DNA from: Sapria himalayana
Taxonomy: Eukaryota; Streptophyta; Magnoliopsida; Malpighiales; Rafflesiaceae
Length of the DNA stretch: 64,000 nucleotides
Reading direction: 5' to 3'
Assembly: GCA_029783825.1 (NCBI GenBank)
Contig: JAREIK010016281.1
Coordinates: forward strand, 1-64,000
Shown here: piece after piece, positions 48,628 to 58,377 of the stretch
Layout of the letters: every line of letters begins with the position of its first letter
How positions within the stretch are numbered: position 1 is the stretch's first letter
The notes under the pieces: model-generated
Told to the model about the DNA's origin: nothing
Seen by the model: the letters and a program-made list of their open reading frames with translations, nothing else
Databases searched by the model: none
Program-made: the position numbers and the translations under genes

Positions 48628-51600
48628 TAGAGGTGTCAACAGGGCCAGGCCACCCGCCCGGCCCGAGGCACGGCACGGTTCGGCCTGCCTGGGCCGGCCC
48701 GGCACATTTTTGAACCGGGCCCGGGCCCGTGCCGTGCTGGCCCGAGCCGTGTCGTGCCGTGGCAGGCACGCCGGCACAGGTCCTTCCCGTGCCGGTTTGA
48801 GCTCACGTGCCACGCGGGCACGCGTGGGCGTGAGCGTGACCCTGCCCCTATCTAAAAAAAGACCGCGGGTCGGGTCTGATTGGACCCGACCCGCGGTCCC
48901 GACACCCGACCCAATCCTAACTAGAAAAAAAAAATTTCAAATTTAATTGAATTTAAGCCGTTGGATTTGCCTCCAGCTAGGGGGCAGAATCCGACAGTCC
49001 TGGTGATTCTGCCCCCTAAATATATATTAAAAATTAAAAAAATTAAAAAAAATATTTTTTTATAAAAAATTAATATCTTTAATCTATAAATTATACCCCC
49101 CCTACCTATAATATTTATGTTTTTCAAAAACATAAATTATCTCAAAACTTTCTCTCTCTCACATAAACCGTGCATCTCTCTCTCGGGCCTTGGGATTTTG
49201 CTTTCGGCTTGGATTTTCGTGAAACTCGACTTGAGTTTTGATCATCAGAGCTTGCTACTGTGCACCTTGCATGTGACTGACCACATTGCTTTTACCAGGT
49301 AATTTATTTTACATTTTTTCACTTTCTCTCTCTAAAGTTTCTCTCTCTAGAAAAAAAATAGGAAAAAATAAAAAACATAAAAATGACAAATACACCTGAC
49401 ACCTATTTAAATTTGGAAAATGAAAATGTTACACAAAAGTCCGAGGCTGCTGAAACTTTGGTTTCTCTTGTCGTCTCAACCCAATCCCAAAGTTCTAAAA
49501 AACAAAAAACTAGGAGGATTCTGTAGTTTGGACTCATTTTAAAATCATAACACAAAAAAAGTAATGGGTGAGGAACAAGAAATGGCACAGTACAAATATT
49601 GTATGAGACTTTTAACATACAAGAGTTCATTTGGGACTGGACACCTTAAGAGGCATTCCGAATTTGCACCAAAAAACATGGACCCTTAGATCCTAGGCAA
49701 ACCCAACTTGGCACTACATTTTTTGAGACTGGATCGAATCAGTCTCAAATTTACTCCGTTCGTATACTCCAGCGAGTTGGGTAGGGACGGCATGGCCAGG
49801 CTCATCACATTGATGGGTCTTCGATCAGATTTTCGGAAGATCCAAGGGTAGTGCATCATGCAGACTTATTTTCAGCCTTCCTATCGTAGGATTTCTAGGT
49901 CCACATCTAGGAATGACATACTAAAGATATATAAGTTAGAAAAACAAAAATAATTAAGGAATTTATGGCATAAGTGGAGTGGTGTCCGTGACGTCTGATA
50001 TATGGACAAGTCACGATGATTCTTCTTATCCATGTCTTACGAGTCACTATGTAGATTCTAACTGGACAATCAATAAAAAAATTTAGGATTCACTGAGATT
50101 CTTCATCCTCATGATTACCCGGCCATTTTTGAGTGTATGATGAAAATCTTTAGGGAATATAAAATTCAAAATAAAATTTTTAGTGTCACATTCGATAACG
50201 CTTCTAATAATGGTGTAGCGATCAATATGTTTGTTAGGAATATTAGAGACGCACCATTAGGAGAGATCTTTCATGTCAGATGCATGTGTCACGTGATTAA
50301 CCTGATTGTTCAAGCTGGTATGAAGGTGTGTTCCCCCGCGTTGGAAAATACGCAATGCACTCAAGTATATTCGCACTCTTCACAGACAACAAGAGTTTGG
50401 TACTCTCTGTTTGTCTGTGAATCTTAAGAAGAAGAAATTCCAATCGGATGTGAGACATCGTTGGAATTACACATACCTGATGTTGGAATCATGTGTTGGA
50501 TACGAACACCTGATATCCGACTATGTCAATAGTAAGAGTGACGAACTTATTATTGACGACACTGACTGGGCTTCAGGAATTTCATAAATGAAATTCCTGA
50601 AGATATTTTATGACACGACGAACATGTGTTCGTCAGTTTATACGCCCACCACTTGCATTGCACTCCGGTGCATATGCAACATTAGTAGCATGTTTAGGAA
50701 GTATCGAGGTGACCCGATGCTTAGCCATATGGTTGCAGAGATGGAGACCAAGTACTTGAAGTACTGGTCTACAGTTCCATCTCTTTATTGCCTTGCTACA
50801 TGCATAGACCCTAGGGCTAAGGTGGAAGGGGTAGAAAACACCTTGACTTTCATTTCCTCGTGCATGAACCTGGAAGAGCCACCTGAAGGGTTCATTCACG
50901 AGAAGTTGACTGACATGTTCACATACTTCGATACTAGGTATGGTGGTGGTGGTGGTGAGACTGTGATTACAGACTTTGATACCTTGTTCGGAGATGACGA
51001 TTATTCCATTCAGCTAGCGAGGGGGAAACGTAGGGGTGGACCATCACATAGGAACGAGCTATCTCGGTACTTAGATACCGATTACTGCTCAATCCTATCA
51101 CATTCTGATACTAAGAATCTTGATTTATTATAGTGGTGGAAATCATATGAGTCCACCTATCCGGTGCTATCTAGGATGGCACGGGATCTACTGACTCATC
51201 CGGTGTCGAGCATAGCATCAGAGTCTACTTTTTCTGTTGCAGTTAACGCGATTTCGGATAAGAGATCGAGATTATGTCCAGATATGGTTGAGGCTTTGGC
51301 ATGTTTGAAGGATTGAGAGGAATCTAGGTTTAGCATACATGATCGTGCCGGAGCCGGTACTGGGACAGACACTGCAGTCGCATCCACATCCACTACGATG
51401 GCGGAGGAGTTGATTGCCGATGATGATGAACCATATGATACTGATCTTGATGTTGCGGCTGATGATTCTCATGATATCCCGATTGACGATTGATGATGAT
51501 CTGCTATTTTTTGTTTTCAATGTTTTTTTATTGATTGTATTTGTACACTTTGTTTGTACGTTGTGTTGAAACTTATACTTGTTATGTTCGGACCATCGGT

Positions 51601-52058
51601 TTTCAAATGGATGATTGGTAATTTTTCATTTGTGTTGTTTAATTTTTTTTAATTTTTATTTGTAGCTTTTACTAACATAATGTATTGATTTATTTTGTTT
51701 TTAATTTAAATTTTATTTTAAACATTAATAACTTTAATATATAAATAATAAAAATAAATATAATAAAAGTTAAACTAATTTGAATTTGAAAAAAAAAAGT
51801 TTCTAAACATTGTTATTTTATTTAATTTTAATTTTTAACATTTATAAAATTATATATATTTAATATTGTGCTGTACACCTACACCTAAGATGTTATCCAT
51901 TACAATATATAAAATTTTTTAAAAAAAAATAAAAAAAAATTCTTGCCAATCAGGTCTCGGGTTAGGGTCTGCCTCTGCCCGGCTGCCCTGGCCCGTATGG
52001 ATAGGCCGGGCCCGGAAGTTTTTAAACCGTGCCCGGCCCAGCCCGTTTGACACCTCTA
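48628..52058 (+). mobile_element. hAT-2 transposon, 3431 bp, young insertion
   Basis: The termini TAGAGGTGTCAA and TTGACACCTCTA are perfect 12-bp inverted repeats. Both sides carry the identical 8-bp duplication GTTTGACT (48620-48627 and 52059-52066). The subterminal regions (48628-48910 and 51950-52050) are very GC-rich, with repeated CGGCACG, GCCCGGCCC and GACCCG motifs, in sharp contrast to the AT-rich surroundings. The interior holds a RICESLEEPER-type transposase with only a modest number of lesions. It lies inside the 3' UTR of the ARF retrocopy. Confidence 0.95.
49383..51493 (+). pseudogene. hAT-2 transposase, damaged (RICESLEEPER type)
   Basis: The gene starts at the ATG at 49383. 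The BED finger at about 49527-49675 reads VWTHFK, AQYKYCMRLLTY and GTGHLKRHSEF after frameshifts, with one Cys replaced by Tyr and the final Cys lost. The catalytic DIWTSHDD lies at about 49998. The frame at 50137-50340 has FDNASNN and RCMCHVINLIVQAGM, typical of the hAT RNase H fold, and is then frameshifted. The open part 50588-51133 is DUF4413-like, with KYLKYWSTVPSLYCLATCID and DPRAK. A TAG at 51131-51133 interrupts just before the dimerisation domain WWKSYESTYPVLSRMARDLL and SIASESTFS. A TGA replaces W after CLKD at 51314-51316. An acidic tail ends at 51493. Confidence 0.92.
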
Positions 52059-52257
52059 GTTTGACTTACAATAGATCAGAACAAAGTAAATGCGGTCTTG
52101 TATTTCACGAGTGTAATATATAAAATAATTACAATTTGAATCCCCCTAGAAACAGATTATGTCATCCACATAACAGAACAAAACTCAAGAAAAATAGGTA
52201 AAGATTTAGTCACATCTAGATATGTCAACAAAGTTTGTCGCATCCTGCTAAAATTAT

Positions 52258-52680
52258 TTATGACTTGCTGGCAATATAATTGGAAAGCTAATCAAGACCC
52301 TCGTAGAGGCCCTCACCAGAGGTAGCACGGGTGATCTGAATGTGCCAATGACTTTGGCAAAGAGAGTGAAGTCCTAGCTCGTCAGTAATTTCAGCTACAT
52401 TTATCGCATTGGGAAGAACTTGCTTATTGGCGAACACGAGCAAAACTGCATCTCGAAGCTTTTTCTCCTTTAGCATCCTATGCAACTCTTCTCTGGTTTC
52501 ATCAACTCGATCTCTATCATTGATGTACACCACAATAGTAGGAATTGTGGTGACAATTTCACCTAGTTTCAACTTATACATAATGGTTTTCTTACTGCCA
52601 GCATCAAGACCTAGCATCAAAATCCTCATCTCATTATTGGCAAACAACCTGCCGAACAGCTTTGTGAACGTAAACACCAT
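52258..52680 (-). pseudogene. ARF1: ADP-ribosylation factor (ARF1-like) retropseudogene
   Basis: The minus strand reads [20 protein letters not shown] from 52680, then [15 protein letters not shown], then directly [33 protein letters not shown] and [12 protein letters not shown]. After a W-to-stop change (TAG near 52289) it continues LSNYIASKS and ends at TAA 52258-52260. The length is 141 codons including the stop, against 182 for plant ARF1, so exactly 41 codons are missing. They cover switch 1, the DVGGQ motif and switch 2. Gly-2, the myristoylation site, is Val. The P-loop is changed to GLDAGSKKT and NKQD to NKQV, so GTP binding must be lost. No introns are present. A frame opening earlier at 52689 adds only three codons. 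Confidence 0.95.
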
Positions 52681-52795
52681 TTCTTCCACTAAATCTCAAT
52701 CCCTTTGTCATATGGCAGTAGAGATATCTTATTGTGAAAAATTAACAGAATCAATAGACCTCAAGAGATAGTCACCAGAGAGGGAGATCAACCTC

Positions 52796-52812
52796 TATAT
52801 GTTCTTATACCT
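52796..52812 (+). repeat. Right 17-bp target duplication of the ARF retrocopy
   Basis: TATATGTTCTTATACCT, identical to 48570-48586. Beyond it the AT-rich CACTA satellite resumes. Confidence 0.85.
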
Positions 52813-53340
52813 ATAGTATATATAATTAAAAAAAGTTATATATCGTTAAACATATAATTATATATAAATATATTCATACAAGTAGTTATAAGTAGTTATA
52901 TATAAATATATACAAAGTTATAAATAAATATATCGATTTAATTAAATGAACACATCTCTGTATGCATAGATACAAATATAGTTATATTTAATTATATAGA
53001 GTATTACATAGTTATACAAATATTTATATATAGTTATACACATATAGTTATAAATTTGCATATAGTTAAAGATATAGTTATATATACTTATACATATAGT
53101 AAAATACAAATATATAGTTATATATTATTATACATATGATATATTTTGTTAAAAATATAGTTATATAGAATTACTCATATAGTTATTTTATATTATATAG
53201 TTAAAAAAAATAGTTATATATAGTTATTAATAAAGTTATAAAATAAGTTTACATATTACAAGTATAGTTAAATATAATTATGAAGAATTTTATATTGTTA
53301 TACAAGTATTTATAAATAGTTATCATATATTATGATAACA
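52813..53340. repeat. AT-rich satellite of copy 2, right part
   Basis: Landmarks such as AATATATTCATACAAGTAGTTAT, TAAATAAATAT and ATAGTTATATTTAATTATATA repeat those at 48030-48170 in the same order, giving tandem units related to the 382-bp repeat of copy 1. Confidence 0.7.
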
Positions 53341-55526
53341 ACACACACTCTCAATTGACCAATTAAATTACACCACTATATAGAAAGAACTTGTATCAAC
53401 AATCTTTTCTTTTGGTAAGTTAATATCATATTTAGTGGGAACTAAAGTCATAGTATATACTAATTATTCTATAATCAAATATCTCATAGAAAAGAAAGAA
53501 GTCAGGCCGAGATTGATTTGATGGATTCTCCTATTACAATAGTTTAACTAGAGATATTAGATAAGAAATGTACATATAATCAAAATTGAAAATAGCTTAT
53601 CATGACTAGAAAAGAAGATAGCAGAGTATTTGAAGAAGAAATTAGATCGATTTTTTTAGTTGAACTAATTATATCACTGAATGTAAATGTAATTCCATGG
53701 TATGTAGTATTGAATGAACCTTATCATTGCATATAGTTCTCTGATCAAAATTTGAGGCAAAGTGTTATAGATGGGAGATTAGTTGTATCTTGCAATAGTG
53801 TATCTTTTTCCTCCTGCTCTCACGAATTTGTGGAACATGTTAATATTTATGTGCTCAAATAACTTTGTTCTCAAAATTAATGTTGATATTTACATATATA
53901 TATATATATATATGCATTAATATATATGTTCATATACACTACCCTACACACACACACACATTTATACATCAATATACATTACTATACATTATATATTATC
54001 ATACACATTTTTGTACTTTTTTTATATATTCACACATGTATCTACATTTTCAAAGTTGTGTGTATACACTTGTATGCATGCATATACTACTGTACACCTA
54101 TACAAACACGAATATATACTTATATACGTAATGTATTTTTAATGTTACACATGAAACTATTATATATATATATATATGTTTGTGTGTGTGTGTAAATATA
54201 TTTATAATAAAATATTATATATTGTACACAATTTATAAAATATGGTAAATTCATTATATTTAAAACAAATATTTGTGTGTGCGTGTGCGCGCATGTGTTT
54301 GTGTGTGCATATGTGTGTGTGTGTGTGCGCGCGTGTGTGTGCGTGAAGCATATTAATGCATAAAATGAAATTATGAATTAAATATATGAGCTTCTATTTT
54401 ATTCAAATAGTTGTTTTTTTAATATTTATAATAAAATAACTATCATTATACTCATATAAATAAATAAAGTTGGCATATTTGTAAATTATTTTGATTTATA
54501 ATTATGTTAAAAAAGAAAATATAGTTCATAAATAGATAATATTGTTTTTATTTTTCAATATATTTTTTTTATTAAAATATTAATGGCTATGATAAATTTC
54601 TACCTATTATTTATTGTTATTAATAAACTCTTAGAAACTTTAAAATTCAAACAAATATAATGTAGTGCATATTAATGCATGTCTCTAATGTTTTGTAAAA
54701 AATCAATTATTTTTTTAATTATGTTCAAACAAAACAGATTACCATATAAATACATGAGTAAATTTTTCTACAAGTAATTATTTTTTTTATTATATTCAAA
54801 TATATAAATAACCATATAAATATATGAATTTGTTTTTTTAAATAATTATATTTAATTTTGTTTTTCAAACTTATTACATTATATTGTTGTTTTTTTTAAT
54901 TAATAGATACATTTCAAAAATTTTATTTATAATAAATATAACATATTGCATATTATGAGGTGCAAATTTTATTTTGTAAATAAATTTTATTTTTAATGTT
55001 TTATCTTTGTAAATTGAAACTACTTCACATATATATTTTAGAAATTTTTTATAATATTTATTACACAAACATATTGTTATTTATTTTGAAATTTACAACA
55101 TGAATTTTAACAAATTAAGATTTTATTAGAAATCAATTTTAGTTAAATGATATTATGTGAAACAAAATACAAACCCTAAACATATTAAATCATAATGATT
55201 TATACAAACATATAAAAATACACTAAAATACATTTAAGGTTGAAAAAATTAATTTTAAGTTTCTAAAATATATGGGAAAAAATGATAAAGATTTATAAAA
55301 TATCCAAATAAACAAGTATGAATGAGATGAATGATATGAATGGATATTAAGTTTCAGAAGCATGTAGTTATACATGTTGTAGATATAGTTCTATAAAGTT
55401 TTCATGTAATTATATATATTTAGACATATGGCTATGTATAGATATTGATGTAGATAAATTCATATATATATATATATATATAGTAAAATGTTGGTATACA
55501 TATTGTTAAATACATTTATATATAGT

Positions 55527-55557
<31 letters not shown>

Positions 55558-55587
55558 AAAGTAGATTAAATATATATAAGTATATAT
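53341..55587. other. AT-rich right part of CACTA copy 2, no gene seen
   Basis: The stretch 53350-53860 is moderately complex with no recognised protein motif. At 53895-54200 there is TA/CA low-complexity sequence whose Tyr/His/Thr-rich frames are not credible proteins. A GT/GC alternating run lies at 54270-54347. The remainder to 55587 is AT-rich with TA runs at about 55455-55481 and 55524-55557. Confidence 0.5.
54270..54347 (+). repeat. GT/GC alternating purine-pyrimidine run
   Basis: About 78 bases of nearly perfect alternating pyrimidine-purine sequence (TGTGTGTGCG, GTGCGCGC, TGTGTGCGCGCG types). This composition favours left-handed Z-DNA. Confidence 0.85.
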
Positions 55588-57110
55588 TTGTCTATCTATT
55601 TGACTATCTATTTTTCTACTTATTTGTATATCTATTTATCTAAATAAATATGTCTATCTATCAATATTTCATTCTATCTATCTACTTGTTTATCAATTTA
55701 TAGATAGATTGATAGACTTACCTGTCTACTTGTTTATCAAATTTCCTAGCTAATAAAATTCATAAATTAGTGATGGATTTAGCAACGGATTTTCCCTAGC
55801 TAATCAAATCCTTAATTTAGTGGTTGATATAGCGACGGAATTTTTCTAGCTAATAAAATTTATAATTTAGCGATGGATTTAGTGATGGATTTTCTCTAGC
55901 TAATAAAATCTGTAAAATAGCGACGAATTTAGCGACAGAATTTCCCTAGCCAATTTTTAGTTATTTAATTTTTTTTATTTATTATTAGGTTGAATATTTT
56001 ATTTAATTTTGTTTATTAAATGTATGTAATGGGCTATAGGTGAGGAATTTTACTTTTTTATCTTTTTGTCACTTTTTTTTCACTTTTTAATTTTAAAAAG
56101 TGAAAAATAACACTATCAATCTAAGTATATTTTATCTATTTATCAATCTACGAATGATAGATGAGTAATTTAAAAAGTGACAAAAATTAAGAAAACACTA
56201 TCTTTTATCTATCTATCAATCTAAGTATCTATATATCTGTCAATCTATCTATCTCTCTATCTATTAGTCTATCTATATGTCTATCATTCTGTCTATTTAT
56301 GTCACTTTTTGTTTATCACTATCTATCTATCTATTTATTTATCATTTCTTTTTATTTATCATTCTATCTTAAATTTCTTTTTCTAAACTTGACAAATAAA
56401 AAAATCCATATGACTGTATAACTATCTATATATCTATCAATTTCTATATATTGTCTATATATCTAAAATATTTGACTATATATTCATCAATTTTTCCAAT
56501 TATCTATTCATCTATCTATCTATTAATTTATCTATCTTTGTATCTATCCATCAATTTATCCATCTACCTATCCATTTATCTTTCCATCTATCTATCTATC
56601 TATATATCTATTTATCCAACTTTTTATCCGTCTATCAATCTATCTATTTATCCATCTTTCTATCCCTCTATCTATCCATTTAACTATCCATCTATCTATA
56701 TGTCTATCTATCTATCTATCTATATAACTATTTATTTATATATCAATCTATCTTTCTGTCTATCTATCTGTTATATATTTGTTTATATACCTATCTAACT
56801 ATCTATCTATCGATCTATCTATCGATCTATCTATCAATATATCTATCTATTCATCTATCTATATGTCGAGCTATCTTTTAGTAACTATCTATATATCTAT
56901 CTATCTTTCTGTCGGTCTATCTATCTATCTCTCTATTTGTGTATCTATCTATCTATCTTTCTAACTATTTGTCTAACTACGTGTCTATCTATCTGTCTAT
57001 CTATTTCTCTGTATATCTATCTATTTGTCTATCTATCTATTTATTTGTTTGTCTATCTTTCTATCTACTTATCTATCTATCTATCTATCTGTCTATCTAT
57101 TTTCCAATAT

Positions 57111-57141
<31 letters not shown>

Positions 57142-57363
57142 TTTATTTATTTATATTTATATTTATTTATTTTATTTATATTTATTTATTATGTATCTAT
57201 CTATAAAATTATCAATCTAATTATTTGTCTATATATATATATATATATATCTCTCTCTCTCTATCTATCTATCATTCAATCAATCTATCTATCTATCTAT
57301 CAATTTCTAAATCAATCAATCTATCAATATTTCTATCTATCTATCTATATTAATCTATCTATC
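55588..57363 (-). repeat. TATC array V with an embedded CACTA A-end scrap
   Basis: TATC repeats (GATA on the minus strand) at 55588-55740 and again from about 56110 to 57363, separated by the A-end scrap at 55741-56060. The first part is nearly the reverse complement of 10262-10362 in array I. TA runs lie near 57118-57138 and 57230-57250, and a TC run follows at about 57250-57261. Confidence 0.92.
55741..56060 (+). repeat. CACTA A-type end fragment inside the array
   Basis: Four spaced copies of CCTAGCTAATAAAAT and TTTAGCGACGG-type motifs, then TGTAATGGGCTATAGGTGAGG, match the A side of copy 1 (14130-14700) in the same orientation. The terminal CACTA itself is missing; TATC array joins directly at TTTATCAA. 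It is a deletion remnant rather than a complete element. Confidence 0.75.
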
Positions 57364-58377
57364 TTTTTTTTAAAGGTTTGTTTTATTATTATAACCCTCT
57401 CTTTTGGCGGAGGAATACCATTTTTACAAGCTAAGATCTACCCCTTTTCCCTTTTACACCCACTTACAAATAAATAAAATAAACGAGCCATAACATTCTA
57501 ACAGTTTACTAAAAGCCCATGGTAGATTTTCATAGACTGGAAATTGAGTTTGTTTTTTGCTAAGCCGGTGGCTATTTTGCTAAAATAGAAGATTTTTCCA
57601 TCTAAATTTTAGGGCTTATCTTTATCTCCTCAACTTACTCCTTTCCTTAGCTTATGCTGGTCTCCTTATGGCCAGGACCTTCCACGTTCCTTATGCTTTG
57701 TAGAAAGTTCTTTTACCTTCGTTGATTTGTCCATGCTACTTTTGTCCGAGACTCATTTTGTAGACAAGTACACCAGCAATCTCTGACTCTCCTCCAGCAT
57801 CTACCTCTCTTGAACATCCTCTTATACACCCATCTGATAGATCAAACAAAAAAAACAAGCACAGACAAACACCCAACAGACTCTGACTTGATACGAATCA
57901 AATCCACTTTTCCAGACATATATGCAAGCACCTAGTAGACTTGCGACTATGAGAGCCTGTTATACATCTAATTAGCCTCCCTAACCCCTTGTTAATAGAA
58001 TCAACCCCAAGCATTAGTCAAATAATGATTCCAAAAATACCTGCTCTTACCTAATCTGGTGAATTGGGCCACTTCGCATGGTGCATGCAGTCTCTTTACT
58101 GCATTTCAGTTTCTCTGAGTTTAAATTTTTCTGGACTTTTCCACTTTCTAGATATGCATGCTTATGCTCTAGCACTGCTTAGAGATACAGCTTATAGCTG
58201 CTTTTTCCGCAACATTCACACATATCCTCTTAACCTGGAATTATTACAGACAGTACACCAAACAAAAGTTTTCTTTTAACAATTCCAGCAACTGCTGGAT
58301 TTTCTAGATCTTTGTTTATCTGCCACTAGAAACTTCCAACTTGGGAAGTAGCAAGCAAACTATTTTCTGGATCTTTG
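57364..58377 (-). mobile_element. About 1-kb insertion with poly(A), probably retroposed, minus strand
   Basis: Non-repeat sequence splits TATC arrays V and VI. On the minus strand it ends in GAGGGTTATAATAATAAAAC and then nine or so A residues (plus-strand T run at 57364-57371), like a polyadenylated retroposon. Plausible target repeats are only TATC units, so they are uninformative. A 20-base direct repeat, TTTCTAGATCTTTGTTTATC (58301-58320) and its G variant (58364-58383), lies at the 5' side. No reading frame is recognisable; a 71-codon plus-strand frame (58064-58279) has no family features. Confidence 0.45.

Larger units (their letters stand above)
48587..52795 (-). mobile_element. ARF1 retrocopy insertion, split by hAT-2
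   Basis: Between the 17-bp repeats lie 4209 bases. Without hAT-2 (3431) and its extra 8-bp duplication, 770 bases remain. These comprise an ARF reading frame without introns, about 115 bases of 5' leader and about 230 bases of 3' UTR-like sequence, all on the minus strand. The long target duplication and lack of introns indicate reverse transcription of mRNA, probably by LINE machinery. No clear poly(A) tail remains at the 48587 side. Confidence 0.8.
46277..55587 (-). mobile_element. CACTA copy 2, reversed, B end at left; hosts ARF retrocopy and hAT-2
   Basis: The left end CACTACAAGAAAAATCCC is the best-kept CACTA terminus in the window and sits on GATA array IV after ATA. In order, 46277-46730 is the B subterminal region, 46965-47115 the conserved coding-like segment, 47165-47580 the palindromic satellite, and 47880-48566 plus 52813-53340 the AT-rich satellite. 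Together they mirror 21454 down to 18890 of copy 1. No A terminus is visible before the next TATC array at about 55588, so the right end is truncated or diverged. Confidence 0.7.

Noticed and set aside
48559..48946. Ala/Gly/Pro/Arg-rich frames on both strands
   Set aside because: They are translations of the GC-rich subterminal repeats of hAT-2 and span the element border.
52258..52680. ARF as a functional GTPase gene
   Set aside because: The switch regions and DVGGQ are deleted, the P-loop and NKxD motifs are altered, Gly-2 is lost and a nonsense codon precedes the C-terminus.
52409..52771. A 120-codon plus-strand frame over the ARF region
   Set aside because: It is the antisense shadow of the ARF pseudogene.
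53865..54195. Tyr/His/Thr-rich frames
   Set aside because: Low-complexity TA/CA sequence gives them; nothing protein-like is conserved.
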